From the NCBI GenBank assembly GCA_045535305.1, contig JAZSLJ010000027.1, positions 62,001 through 126,000 on the forward strand: DNA of 64,000 nucleotides, read 5' to 3'. A model generated the notes under the pieces. That model saw nothing but the letters and a program-made list of their open reading frames with translations. It ran no database searches and was not told where the DNA came from. Source of the DNA: UBA1081 sp045535305 (lineage in GTDB: Bacteria; Bacillota; Clostridia; Oscillospirales; Acutalibacteraceae). The position numbers and the translations under genes are program-made. Position 1 is the first letter of the stretch, and the number at the start of each line of letters is the position of its first letter. Shown piece by piece: positions 33,551 through 42,004 of the stretch.

Positions 33551-33578
33551 AGCCGTCCTTATAAGGGCGGTATTTTTA
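33551..33578 (+). terminator. Terminator after the MuF unit
   Basis: An 8-bp stem with one G-T pair (CCGTCCTT 33553-33560, AAGGGCGG 33563-33570) with a T-run. A terminator in the middle of a late operon suggests that the MuF C-terminus and its small gene arrived as a cassette. Confidence 0.75.
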
Positions 33579-33649
33579 TTTAATAGAATGGTTCAAACTC
33601 TTTTGAAGTAGCATTTGAGAATGTTTTTTATACTCAGGAGAAAGTTTTT

Positions 33650-33859
33650 ATGAGTTTATATGAAATGTTAGAAAATCTAACAATAGATACAAAGATTGAA
33701 ATAACTCTTGATAATGAAGATACGGTAATCGGAAAATATAAAGGTTTTTCACCTGCTGAAGATGATATACTAAATATAGCAAAAATTTATATAGAATCTT
33801 TTGATGGTTGTTGTTATGTATTTGAAGAGCCTGAAATTCAATCAATAGAAAAAGCATAA
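33650..33859 (+). CDS. Small acidic protein, second candidate immunity gene
   Basis: The 69-residue acidic protein (YEMLENLTIDTKIEITLDNE, then EDDILNIAKIYIESFDG) looks like a small beta-barrel, in size and charge like many immunity proteins. It has its own AGGAG ribosome site and lies between two terminators. It is absent from the canonical order of capsid genes. Function is inferred only from context. Confidence 0.65.
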   Translation: MSLYEMLENLTIDTKIEITLDNEDTVIGKYKGFSPAEDDILNIAKIYIESFDGCCYVFEEPEIQSIEKA

Positions 33860-33886
33860 AATATAACAACAAAATAGTTGATTTAG

Positions 33887-33908
33887 GCACCTTAACGGGT
33901 GCTTTTTT
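33887..33908 (+). terminator. Second terminator of the MuF cassette
   Basis: A short 5-bp stem GCACC/GGTGC (33887-33891 and 33898-33902) followed by six T. Short, but well placed after the small acidic gene. Confidence 0.6.
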
Positions 33909-33996
33909 CATACCCAAATTACCTCGTCAGAGGTTTATCTGACTAACTTTCAACTGCAGACAGAGCAGTATAAATATCATGTAGAAAGGACAAAAA

Positions 33997-34563
33997 ATGA
34001 AAGACATTTTTACAATTCTTGCCGAAAACAATGTAACAGTTCCGGATGAAGTGAAAGAGGCTGTTTCTGCTGCTGTCAAAGATAATTATAAGACAGTTGC
34101 AGAGGTCAACAAAATCATCGCTGCAAGGGACAATTACAAATCACAGCTTGAAACTGCGCAAACCGCCCTTAAAGAGTTTGAGGGAATTGATGTGCAGGAG
34201 CTTCAGGGTAAAGTTGCATCTCTGCAAAGTGATCTGTCAAAAGCTGAAACCGACTATCAGCAGAAAATTGCCGATATGGAGTTTGCTTCAGTGATTGATT
34301 CTGCTATTGCAGCTTCAAAGGCTAAGAATGCAAAGGCTGTCAAGGCTCTGCTTGACCTTGACACTTTGAAAACAAGCAAAAATCAGGCAGACGACATTCA
34401 AAGTGCTCTTGATTCAATTAAGAAAGATAATGATTTCCTTTTTGAATCAGATGAGCCTGTTAAAACCCCCGTCAAAGATACGGGCAATCCAAAATTAAGT
34501 GGCGATAGTACCGATTTGATGCGAGCAGCAATGGGACTTTCGCCCGCAAAGAAAGGTGATTAA
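33997..34563 (+). CDS. Phage scaffolding protein
   Basis: The 188-residue protein is mostly coiled coil: KIIAARDNYKSQLETAQTAL, GKVASLQSDLSKAETDYQQK, followed by a helical Lys-rich part and a flexible end, the pattern of the GP20/scaffold family. It shapes the prohead and then leaves. GAAAGGA lies before the ATG. It sits immediately upstream of the major capsid gene, as usual. Confidence 0.88.
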   Translation: MKDIFTILAENNVTVPDEVKEAVSAAVKDNYKTVAEVNKIIAARDNYKSQLETAQTALKEFEGIDVQELQGKVASLQSDLSKAETDYQQKIADMEFASVIDSAIAASKAKNAKAVKALLDLDTLKTSKNQADDIQSALDSIKKDNDFLFESDEPVKTPVKDTGNPKLSGDSTDLMRAAMGLSPAKKGD

Positions 34564-34568
34564 ACAAT

Positions 34569-35435
34569 ATGGCATTCCAGCTTGCTAAAAACTACACAAC
34601 TCTGCTTGATGAAGTGTATAAAACAGCTTCTGTAACAGCAGATCTTATCAGCGATCAGACTATGGTCCGTGCCGGTGCAAATGTTAATGAAATCTGTTAT
34701 CCTCAGCTTGATGTAACGGGTCTCGGCGATTATGACCGTAACAGCGGTTACACCACAGGTGCAGTTAATCTTGTATGGGAAACTGCAAAATTCAACTATG
34801 ACAGAGGTACAAAGATTACCGTTGATGTTATGGATAATGAAGAAACATTTAACCTTGCATTCGGTAAAGCAGGTGCGGAGCTTATTCGTACAAAGGTTGC
34901 ACCTGAAGCAGATGCTTTCACATTTGCAACTCTTGCAGCAGTTTCGGATATTTCACTCGGTGAAGCACAAACATTTGCTGATGCTGTTGCATTCCTCACA
35001 GCTCTTATCGAGGCAAAAAATAAAATGGATGAGGATGAAGTTCCCGAAGAAGGCAGAATCCTTTATGCAACTCCCACACTCCTTAATGGCGTTATGGCTC
35101 TTGATACCACAAAATCAAGAGAAATTCTTAACAGCTTTACATTCAAGAGAAAAGTTCCTCAGGGCCGTTTTTATACCGCTATTGACCTTCTCAGCGGTCG
35201 TGATGACGAGGAAGCCGGACATTATAGAAAAGCGGCAGAGGGCAGAGATATCAATTTTATGATTGTTCATCAGTCTGCACTTATCAAGTATGATAAGCAC
35301 GTTGCTAACGATGTTATTCCTCCTGAACTTAATCCCAATTCAGATGGTTACATTCTTAAATACCGCAAGTACGGTCTTGTTGATGTTTATAAAAACAAAA
35401 CCGCAGGTATTTATTTAAGTCATAAGGAGGCTTGA
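34569..35435 (+). CDS. Major capsid protein
   Basis: The 288-residue protein has HK97-like capsid character: ITVDVMDNEETFNLAFGKAG (the conserved spine helix region), VAPEADAFTFATLAA, GRILYATPTLLN, and a C-terminal strand. Many hundred copies would form the shell. It starts 5 bp after the scaffold stop. Length is somewhat short but normal for Firmicute siphoviruses of this gene order. Confidence 0.9.
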   Translation: MAFQLAKNYTTLLDEVYKTASVTADLISDQTMVRAGANVNEICYPQLDVTGLGDYDRNSGYTTGAVNLVWETAKFNYDRGTKITVDVMDNEETFNLAFGKAGAELIRTKVAPEADAFTFATLAAVSDISLGEAQTFADAVAFLTALIEAKNKMDEDEVPEEGRILYATPTLLNGVMALDTTKSREILNSFTFKRKVPQGRFYTAIDLLSGRDDEEAGHYRKAAEGRDINFMIVHQSALIKYDKHVANDVIPPELNPNSDGYILKYRKYGLVDVYKNKTAGIYLSHKEA

Positions 35436-35437
35436 TT

Positions 35438-35572
35438 ATGGCTCGTACAGTAGGTCTTAAAATAAAAAAATCTAAGGCGGCAAGGAATAATCAGAATCAA
35501 ACACCTTCTCAGACAACCCCTGCACAAACTACAGACAACGGTAACAGTAATCCCGAAGGTAAGAAGGAGTGA
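35438..35572 (+). CDS. 44-residue basic and Gln/Thr-rich small protein
   Basis: ATG 35438 has AAGGAGG 6 bp upstream and the frame ends with TGA at 35570. The first 15 residues are basic (GLKIKKSKAAR), the rest is polar and disordered (NQNQTPSQTTPAQTTDNG). Such short genes after the capsid gene are common in this phage group. It may be a capsid decoration or linking peptide; unproven. Confidence 0.6.
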   Translation: MARTVGLKIKKSKAARNNQNQTPSQTTPAQTTDNGNSNPEGKKE

Positions 35573-35578
35573 TTATAA

Positions 35579-35944
35579 GTGTTTGCTGATTACACATATT
35601 ATCGTAATGATTATCTTTGTAATACGGCCCCAACACTTGATGAATCCTCTTTTTCTTTCTTTTTAAGAAAAGCACAGCAGAGTTTAAAAAGGTACACCCA
35701 CGGAAATATCAATGAAAATACAGCCGTGCCAGACCATGTAAAGCTCTGCTGTTGTGAGCTTGCGGAGCATCTTTATAAAGCCGAAAAATCAAGACCTCAG
35801 GCAGGTGTTGCATCCGAAACAACGGGTGATATTTCTGTATCATACAAGTCTGATGATTATGATGCAACAGTTGAAAAAGGTGTAAGACGAATCATCTATA
35901 ACTATCTTGCGGACACAGGACTTCTTTACGGAGGTGTGAAATGA
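35579..35944 (+). CDS. Head-tail connector protein
   Basis: The 121-residue helical protein starts at GTG 35579 after AAGGAGTG. Its sequence (LDESSFSFFLRKAQQSLKRY, KLCCCELAEHLYKAEKS, GVRRIIYNYLADTGLLYGG) fits the small helical connector proteins (gp6/gp15-like) that bind the portal from below. It overlaps the following gene by 4 bp and is in the correct position for this role. Confidence 0.8.
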   Translation: MFADYTYYRNDYLCNTAPTLDESSFSFFLRKAQQSLKRYTHGNINENTAVPDHVKLCCCELAEHLYKAEKSRPQAGVASETTGDISVSYKSDDYDATVEKGVRRIIYNYLADTGLLYGGVK

Positions 35945-36303
35945 TTTGCACATCATCATGCACCGTCTTTGTTGCTCTTGAAAAAGGCTTTGAGCGCCGC
36001 TATATTCCCGAATGTCATTGGGTGGAGAATTTATCTTCTTCGGTTACAAAAACAGGCAGAGAAAACGCACAGGGAGTAACTGTGTATATTCCGCCCAAAT
36101 ACAAAAACCTTGCTCCCGAAAACACGGACAGGGATATACTTGTTAAGGGCAAATGCGATTTTGTTTTTGACAACACGGACGACAGGACTGTTTCTGAAAG
36201 TTTGCGTGAGTTCAGAAAACAGTATGAATTTTTTACCGTTATGTCCGTTGAGAGTAAACTTTACGGCGGCGGTACTTCACATATAAAGGTCGTGGCAAAA
36301 TGA
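35941..36303 (+). CDS. Head closure / minor capsid protein
   Basis: The 120-residue beta-rich protein begins CTSSCTVFVALEKGFERRYIPECHW and ends YGGGTSHIKVVAK. Its ATGA overlaps on both sides and position between connector and tail completion genes identify it as head closure or stopper protein of the SPP1-like series. Sequence similarity to a named family is not certain. Confidence 0.7.
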   Translation: MICTSSCTVFVALEKGFERRYIPECHWVENLSSSVTKTGRENAQGVTVYIPPKYKNLAPENTDRDILVKGKCDFVFDNTDDRTVSESLREFRKQYEFFTVMSVESKLYGGGTSHIKVVAK

Positions 36304-36749
36304 GCATAAAACAGCCCGCAAATGTTTATAACGGTGATATGGGGCTCGTGTGGAACGGAAATTTTGCCGCTGTGCGAAGTGAACAACTTCATAAAGCCCA
36401 GATGTTTGTTGATTCCGAATGCATAAGACTTATGAAACCGTATACCCCCTTTAATAACGGCGCTCTTGAAAAAAGTGCAACATTGGGTACGGTCATAGGA
36501 AGCGGAATGATAAAACAGGTTGCTCCTTATGCAAGGTATCAATATTACGGTATGCTTATGGTTTCAAGCATCACCGGTTCTGCATATGCAAGCAAAGGTG
36601 AATCAAAGGTGCTTACAGATACCCCTTTGAAATATAATACACACCGCCATCCGCAGGCAGGGCCGTTCTGGTTTGAAAGAATGAAAGCCGAGAAAAAAGA
36701 CAAAATCTTACAAGGTGCGGCAAAAATTGCAGGAGGTAAAGCTGAATGA
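36300..36749 (+). CDS. Minor capsid / tail-completion protein
   Basis: The 149-residue protein has the pattern of the phage minor capsid family: AQMFVDSECIRLMKPYTPFNNGALEKSA, VAPYARYQYYG, HRHPQAGPFWFERMKAEKK. Proteins with YARYxYYG and HPxAGPFWFE belong to the HK97 gp10-like tail completion group in Firmicutes. It overlaps both neighbours by 4 bp. Confidence 0.82.
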   Translation: MSIKQPANVYNGDMGLVWNGNFAAVRSEQLHKAQMFVDSECIRLMKPYTPFNNGALEKSATLGTVIGSGMIKQVAPYARYQYYGMLMVSSITGSAYASKGESKVLTDTPLKYNTHRHPQAGPFWFERMKAEKKDKILQGAAKIAGGKAE

Positions 36750-37165
36750 ACATAATTGAGCTTGTAAAAAGTATCGTTGAATCTTATGCGGACATAGGAA
36801 AACTTCACATTGACTACACGGGAGCAGTTCCCGACAGTTACGGCATATCGTCAACAGGGGATGTGTTGCTGAAAAAGGATATCCTCGGGAACAAGACACG
36901 GCAACATAACTTTGTACTTTATACTGTATGGCAGTCCCAGTCTGATTATGACCGTATGATAAACAGCGGTATTCTTCTTGGCCTGCAGTGTCATCTTGAA
37001 AATCAGTCGCAAGAACAAGCTGTTCTTTCACCTGATGGTAAAAGCGGAAATTTAAAATCAATCACCTGTTCAAACGGAATGCTCTATTCTGTGCCGGAGA
37101 GCAATCTTAACGCAGGTGTTATTTATCAGCTTCAGATTTCGGCACAGTATGTCATTTATGAATAG
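36746..37165 (+). CDS. Tail terminator-like minor protein
   Basis: The 139-residue protein (IIELVKSIVESYADIGKLHI, NFVLYTVWQSQSDYDRMINS, YQLQISAQYVIYE) matches in size and position the tail terminator or joining protein that precedes the major tail gene. The family assignment is by context and general pattern. Confidence 0.72.
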   Translation: MNIIELVKSIVESYADIGKLHIDYTGAVPDSYGISSTGDVLLKKDILGNKTRQHNFVLYTVWQSQSDYDRMINSGILLGLQCHLENQSQEQAVLSPDGKSGNLKSITCSNGMLYSVPESNLNAGVIYQLQISAQYVIYE

Positions 37166-37179
37166 GAGTGATAAATCAA

Positions 37180-37707
37180 ATGGCAGAAACAACTGTAAAA
37201 AAGCTTAAGAGAAGTGCACTTGCACATTATCTTGACACTAATTTTAATCCCAACTCCGAAGATATGAAATGGTTTCTTATCGGCAAAGATGTTGAGGATA
37301 TGAGCGTGGGACTTAATCCCAGTACAACACCCAAGAAAAACATTCTTGACGAAGTGAGTATTGATGACGAAGGATATGAGCCTTCATTTGAAGTGGATAC
37401 TTACTATGCAGATCCGTCCGATGGTGTTTTTTATGAGAAAATCAAGGATATTGCAATGAACCGCCTTACAGGTGATGCTTGTAAAACAAGAATTCTTGAA
37501 GTTCTTATTGATAAGACATCTGCGCCCTTCGATGCATGGGTTGAGGATGTTATTGTTAAACCTCAGTCATACGGCGGAGCTCAGGGAGGAGTAAGAATTC
37601 CTTACAATGTTGCTTTTTGCGGTAACAGAAGAAAAGGAACAGTTACTCTTGCAGACAAAGTTCCGACTTTTTCTGCAGCAACTGCAACATCATCCGAAAC
37701 TGAATAA
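37180..37707 (+). CDS. Major tail tube protein
   Basis: The 175-residue protein contains KKLKRSALAHYLDTNF, WFLIGKDVEDMSVGLNPSTT, YEPSFEVDTYYADPSD and a beta-rich end, typical for tube subunits of Firmicute siphoviruses. ATG 37180 follows AGGAGTG; a frame start at 37168 precedes that site. A strong hairpin follows the gene, a usual way to keep tube protein in excess over downstream tail genes. Confidence 0.87.
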   Translation: MAETTVKKLKRSALAHYLDTNFNPNSEDMKWFLIGKDVEDMSVGLNPSTTPKKNILDEVSIDDEGYEPSFEVDTYYADPSDGVFYEKIKDIAMNRLTGDACKTRILEVLIDKTSAPFDAWVEDVIVKPQSYGGAQGGVRIPYNVAFCGNRRKGTVTLADKVPTFSAATATSSETE

Positions 37708-37713
37708 ATATTG

Positions 37714-37750
37714 TATCCCTCTTGAATTTCACAAGAGGGATATATAATTT
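37714..37750 (+). terminator. Hairpin after the major tail gene
   Basis: An 11-bp perfect stem TATCCCTCTTG/CAAGAGGGATA (37714-37724 and 37732-37742), followed by a weak T-rich stretch. Probably partial terminator or mRNA-stabilising end. Confidence 0.75.
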
Positions 37751-37766
37751 TGGAGTGTGATTTTCA

Positions 37767-38252
37767 TTGAAATCAATTAATTTTAATACCGGCATAAAGA
37801 AATATGCCGTAAATGGTGATGAAAACAATGTCATCTCAATTAATGTTAACGATATTAATTTGCTTAAACGCATCAAAGAATCAGAGGACCTTTTTACACC
37901 CATTCTTTCAAGGCTTGATAATGAGCCTAATACGCCCGAACTGCTTGCTGAGGTTGATGTTCAAATCAAAGAAAAGCTTGATTATGTTTTTGGCACCGAT
38001 ATTTCAGCTCGTGTTTTCGGTGGAATGAATTGTCTGTCTCCTCTTGATGACGGGAATTTTCTGTTTATGTCGTTCTTCGAGGCTTTTGCGCCTATTGTTA
38101 TTGCAGATATAAATGAGAGTAAGGCAAATTTTGTGGCTCACAAAGAAAGCAGACTGCAAAAATATATGCCCGAGCCGCAGAACAGTTCAGTGGTTGATTT
38201 ATCATCACTCACACCGGAACAGCTTGCTTTTCTGAAGAGCTTAAATAAATGA
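37767..38252 (+). CDS. Tail assembly chaperone (first)
   Basis: The 161-residue protein starts at TTG 37767 after TGGAGTG. The pattern INFNTGIKKYAVNGDENNVISINVND, then helical LLKRIKESEDLF, and a C-terminal PEQLAFLKSLNK is that of the first tail assembly chaperone gene (gpG-like) in Firmicute siphophages. It ends with an ATGA overlap to the Gp15-type gene, so the second chaperone is produced by coupled restart and not by a frameshift. Confidence 0.75.
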   Translation: MKSINFNTGIKKYAVNGDENNVISINVNDINLLKRIKESEDLFTPILSRLDNEPNTPELLAEVDVQIKEKLDYVFGTDISARVFGGMNCLSPLDDGNFLFMSFFEAFAPIVIADINESKANFVAHKESRLQKYMPEPQNSSVVDLSSLTPEQLAFLKSLNK

Positions 38253-38809
38253 TAGGTCAGTTGCCTAAAACACTCAATGTAGGTGGCACAGAATATCCCA
38301 TACGAAGTGATTTCAGGGATATTCTCAGGATTTACGCTGCATTTGAGGATAAGGAGCTTACGGAATATGAACAAGCTCTTATTTGTATGGTAAATATCTA
38401 TCCCGATTATAAGCATATTCCCGATGCACACTTACAGGAAGCTTGCGATAAGGCATATTGGTTTGTTGGCGGCGGTGATACTCCGCAATCAGAACCGGAA
38501 AAAACAAAAATGCTTGATTGGCAACAGGATGAAAATATCCTCTTTCCGGCTATCAACAAAGCTGCAGGTTTTATCGTCAGAGAAAGGGAGTATTTGCACT
38601 GGTGGGAATTTCTCGGCTTTTTCGGTGAAATCGGCGACGGTTTATTTTCTTCTGTTATGAACATCAGAAACAAAAAAGCAAAAGGAAAACCGCTTGAAAA
38701 ACACGAAAAAGAATTTTACATGAAAAATAAAAATCTTATAAATATAAAAACTCCGGAAGATATTGAAGCGGAAGAGGAGCTTAATGCTGTTCTTGATACT
38801 TTGATATGA
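38249..38809 (+). CDS. Gp15-family tail protein (second chaperone)
   Basis: The 186-residue protein matches the phage Gp15 family: KTLNVGGTEYPIRSDFRDIL, AFEDKELTEYEQAL, LDWQQDENILFPAINKAAGF, HWWEFLGFFGEIGDG, RNKKAKGKPLEKHEKEFY. It lies directly before the tape measure gene, as the family does, and serves tail assembly. Confidence 0.9.
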   Translation: MIGQLPKTLNVGGTEYPIRSDFRDILRIYAAFEDKELTEYEQALICMVNIYPDYKHIPDAHLQEACDKAYWFVGGGDTPQSEPEKTKMLDWQQDENILFPAINKAAGFIVREREYLHWWEFLGFFGEIGDGLFSSVMNIRNKKAKGKPLEKHEKEFYMKNKNLINIKTPEDIEAEEELNAVLDTLI

Positions 38810-38821
38810 GGAGTGGTGAAT

Positions 38822-38938
38822 ATGAAAAAATATTGCTGTAAAAAATGCGGCAGAATCCTTTTTGAGGGCATTTTTTGCGGTTTAATTAAAATCGTTTGCA
38901 GAAAATGCAAAACGGTAAATATGTACGAAAATAAATAA
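38822..38938 (+). CDS. 38-residue Com-like zinc finger protein
   Basis: ATG 38822 follows GAGGAGTGG by about 8 bp. The tiny protein has CCKKCGRILFEG and VCRKCKTVN, a four-Cys zinc binding layout of the Mu Com family. Com of phage Mu activates translation of a modification gene; Com-like proteins are common beside tail genes of Firmicute phages. It may control translation of the following tape measure gene; unproven. Confidence 0.75.
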   Translation: MKKYCCKKCGRILFEGIFCGLIKIVCRKCKTVNMYENK

Positions 38939-39001
38939 TCTGCACAGCGTACCCAGCGTACCCGCAGACTTTCGGAAAACAGTCTGAAAGGAGTGGGTAT
39001 T

Positions 39002-42000
39002 ATGGCTGTTGACGGATATTTAAAATTTAATACAAAAATTGATACAAGTGGTTTTGATAGTGCCACAAGTAAAATATCAGCAAAAACAAAAACTACCGCA
39101 AGTGAGGTTTCTGCTACAGCTGCTGAAACTAAAGCTAAAATACAAGCTATTTTAGACGATACAACACGCTCTCATAAATCCAAAGCTGCTTCTATTGCTG
39201 CTATATATCGCAAGGAAGGCATGGAAATGTCCGAAGCGATGAAAAAAGCGTGGGACCATATTGAAAGAGGCAGTGCTGAAGCTTGTAAAAAAATATCTAA
39301 GCACACAAAAGGAATAAACGCTTCACTTGTAGGTTTAAAGTCCCTTTTGTCAAAATTAGCAATTGCAGCTGGTGCTGCACTTAGTGTGCGATCACTTATT
39401 AATTTTGGCAAACAGGCAATCGAAACTGCATCCGATGTTCAGGAAGTACAGAATGTTGTAGATACCGCATTCGGTGAGATGTCGAACAAAATGGAAGATT
39501 TTGCGGACACAGCAATCGAAACTTACGGTATTTCAAAGCTTACGGCAAAGCAGACAGGCTCCACCCTTATGGCTATGGCAAAGGGTATGGGACTTGCAAA
39601 TGAAACTGCATCTGATATGGCTTTAACCCTTACAGGTCTTTCGGCTGATATGGCATCTTTCTATAACAAAGACCAGGAAGAAACATTTACAGCACTTAAA
39701 TCTGTATTTACAGGTGAAACTGAAACGCTTAAGACATACGGTATTGTAATGACCGAAGCCAATTTGCAGGCATATGCATATACGCAGGGAATAAATAAAA
39801 AAATCTCTGCTATGTCTCAGGCAGAAAAAGTTCAGCTGCGATATAACTATGTTTTACAGCAGACCGCACTTGCACAGGGCGACTTCGCAAAAACTTCCGG
39901 TAGTTGGGCAAACCAGACGAGAATACTTTCAGAACAGTGGAAAGAATTCAGCGGCACAATAGGTACCATTTTTATGAATGTCCTGCTGCCTGCAGTTCAA
40001 AGCTTAAATAAAGTAATGCTTCAGCTCAATGCAGTTGCACAGAGTGCTCTTGAATCCTTAGCGGCTATATTTGATTGGGAGCTTGATACAAATAATTCAA
40101 TAACAAGTGCAATAACAGAAAGTGTTGATGCGCAGAATGCTCTTACCGATGCAACGGAAGCAACGGCCAAAGCAAACGAAAAAACACTTGCAAGCTTTGA
40201 CAAAGTAAACAAGCTTAATGATAATTCCGCAGGAAGTTCATCTGCAATATCTTCAGGTTCAGTCGCAACAGCAGAGACCATGAGTGTTGAAGTAAACACT
40301 ACATCAGCAGAGAAGAAACTTACTGATTTTCAGCAGAAGATAAAAGAATTTGTTGCATCTTTTAAATTAACATTTAACGATGTTTTTATTGATTGGGAAA
40401 ATCTGAATGGTGAACAAATTGCCGAAAAAATAATAGCAGGCTTAGGTGCTATTGTAGGTGCTGTTGCCGGTTTTTCGTTAGGCGGTGTTCCCGGAGCTAT
40501 ACTCGGTACGATTCTTGGTGTTTCACTCGGTCTGGTTATTTCCTCACTTACATTTGACCATGATGGTAATTTAAGTGGTGAGGAAATCACAAAATTAATA
40601 GTTGAATCGTTGACTACGATTGCCGGAGGCATTATAGGATTTGTTATAGGTAGTGCTTCATTACAGGGAGCTAAAGGTGCGGCAATAGGTATAACACTGG
40701 GTGCAGCACTTGGTATCACTTTAAACAAACTAACATTTAATGATGACGGTAATTTAAGTGGTGAGGAAATCACAAAATTGATAATTGAATCATTAACTAC
40801 GGTCGCCGGAGGAATTATCGGCTTTGTTATGGGCGGTGCTGTTGGTGCAGGTATCGGCATATTCATAGGAGCTGCATTAGGTTTAAGTATAAATGAATTA
40901 TCATTTGATAATGACGGAACTTTAAGCGGTGATGAGATTGCCGGTCTGGTTGTAACAGCATTGAGTGCTATTGCAGGCGGTGTTATAGGTTTCGTTGTCG
41001 GTGGACCGGGCGGAGCTGTTGTTGGTGCTTCCCTCGGAATTGGCTTGAGTATGCTTATAAATAAAGTCGATTGGGAAGAATTATGGACTAACATATCTAC
41101 AGGTTTTACAGAAATTCTTACAAAAATAAAAAATTGGCTAAGCAAAAAAAAAGTTGAGCTTACCGAATCTTGGAACAATTTTACATCTGGGGTTAAGGAT
41201 AAAACTGCACAGATGAAAGCCAATATAGCTACAAAATTAAACGAATTCAAAGCTGCGTGGAATCAGCGTGCAGAACTTGTTAGAAACAAAACTGCACAGA
41301 TGAAAGCCAATATAGCTACAAAATTAAACGAATTCAAAGCTGCATGGAATCAGCGTGCAGAACTTGTTAGAAACAAAACCGCACAGGCTTCAATAAAATT
41401 TTCTCAAAAAGTCGCAGATATAAAAAATGATGCAAAAGCTCGTTATGATGCAATCACAAATGCATTTTCAAATATTCCTAATTGGTTTAAAAACAAATTC
41501 TCCGAAGCATGGAAAAAAGTTAAAGATGTATTCTCTTCGGGTGGTAAAGTTTTTGACGGCATTAAAGACGGTATTCTTAACGGTTTAAAATCCGTTATAA
41601 ACGGACTTATCAACGGCATCAACAAAGTAATAGCAAAACCTTTTAACGGAATAAATACAGCTCTTAAAAAAATCCGAGACATATCTATTGCAGGTATACA
41701 GCCTTTTGCTAATAAAATTTCCCTTATAAATGTTCCGCAGATTCCAAAACTTGCAACAGGTACGGTTGTTCCTGCAAATTACGGTGAATTCCTTGCTATC
41801 CTTGGTGATAACAAAAAGGAAACAGAGGTTGTTTCTCCTCTTTCTACCATAAAAAAAGCACTTGCTGAAGTAATGGCGGCACAAGGTAACGGCGGCGATA
41901 TAAACATTACTGTTGAGCTTGACGGAGATGTTGTTTATAAGAGCGTAGTCAAAAAAAATAAGCAAAATACAAAAAGAACAGGAGTGAATGCACTTGCGTA

Positions 42001-42004
42001 TTGA
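39002..42004 (+). CDS. Tail tape measure protein
   Basis: The 1000-residue protein has a helical N-terminal region, the tape measure core (DVQEVQNVVDTAFGEMSNKM, TAKQTGSTLMAMAKGMGLAN, KTSGSWANQTRILSEQWKEF) at about residues 135-340, then four glycine-rich repeats of roughly 60 residues near 480-690, separated by Asp-rich loops such as DHDGNLSGEE, then two exact 29-residue units and a basic end. It sets tail length. GTG 38993 is in frame but overlaps the AAGGAG site, so ATG 39002 is used. Large glycine-zipper segments fit membrane insertion during DNA entry. Confidence 0.93.
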   Translation: MAVDGYLKFNTKIDTSGFDSATSKISAKTKTTASEVSATAAETKAKIQAILDDTTRSHKSKAASIAAIYRKEGMEMSEAMKKAWDHIERGSAEACKKISKHTKGINASLVGLKSLLSKLAIAAGAALSVRSLINFGKQAIETASDVQEVQNVVDTAFGEMSNKMEDFADTAIETYGISKLTAKQTGSTLMAMAKGMGLANETASDMALTLTGLSADMASFYNKDQEETFTALKSVFTGETETLKTYGIVMTEANLQAYAYTQGINKKISAMSQAEKVQLRYNYVLQQTALAQGDFAKTSGSWANQTRILSEQWKEFSGTIGTIFMNVLLPAVQSLNKVMLQLNAVAQSALESLAAIFDWELDTNNSITSAITESVDAQNALTDATEATAKANEKTLASFDKVNKLNDNSAGSSSAISSGSVATAETMSVEVNTTSAEKKLTDFQQKIKEFVASFKLTFNDVFIDWENLNGEQIAEKIIAGLGAIVGAVAGFSLGGVPGAILGTILGVSLGLVISSLTFDHDGNLSGEEITKLIVESLTTIAGGIIGFVIGSASLQGAKGAAIGITLGAALGITLNKLTFNDDGNLSGEEITKLIIESLTTVAGGIIGFVMGGAVGAGIGIFIGAALGLSINELSFDNDGTLSGDEIAGLVVTALSAIAGGVIGFVVGGPGGAVVGASLGIGLSMLINKVDWEELWTNISTGFTEILTKIKNWLSKKKVELTESWNNFTSGVKDKTAQMKANIATKLNEFKAAWNQRAELVRNKTAQMKANIATKLNEFKAAWNQRAELVRNKTAQASIKFSQKVADIKNDAKARYDAITNAFSNIPNWFKNKFSEAWKKVKDVFSSGGKVFDGIKDGILNGLKSVINGLINGINKVIAKPFNGINTALKKIRDISIAGIQPFANKISLINVPQIPKLATGTVVPANYGEFLAILGDNKKETEVVSPLSTIKKALAEVMAAQGNGGDINITVELDGDVVYKSVVKKNKQNTKRTGVNALAY
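41201..41374 (+). repeat. Tandem 87-bp duplication inside the tape measure gene
   Basis: Two adjacent 87-bp copies (41201-41287 and 41288-41374) differ at a single base seen by eye (GCGTGG versus GCATGG). They encode two identical 29-residue helical units beginning KTAQMKANIATK. A third, partial unit begins at 41375. The near identity indicates a recent duplication. Confidence 0.9.

Noticed and set aside
37767..38809. Programmed frameshift between the two tail chaperone genes
   Set aside because: The genes meet in an ATGA stop-start overlap, with no slippery heptamer seen at the junction.
40330..41250. Long open frame of 306 codons on the opposite strand of the tape measure gene
   Set aside because: It mirrors the Gly-rich repeats of the tape measure gene, has no ribosome site, and its translation is Pro/Ile-rich low complexity.
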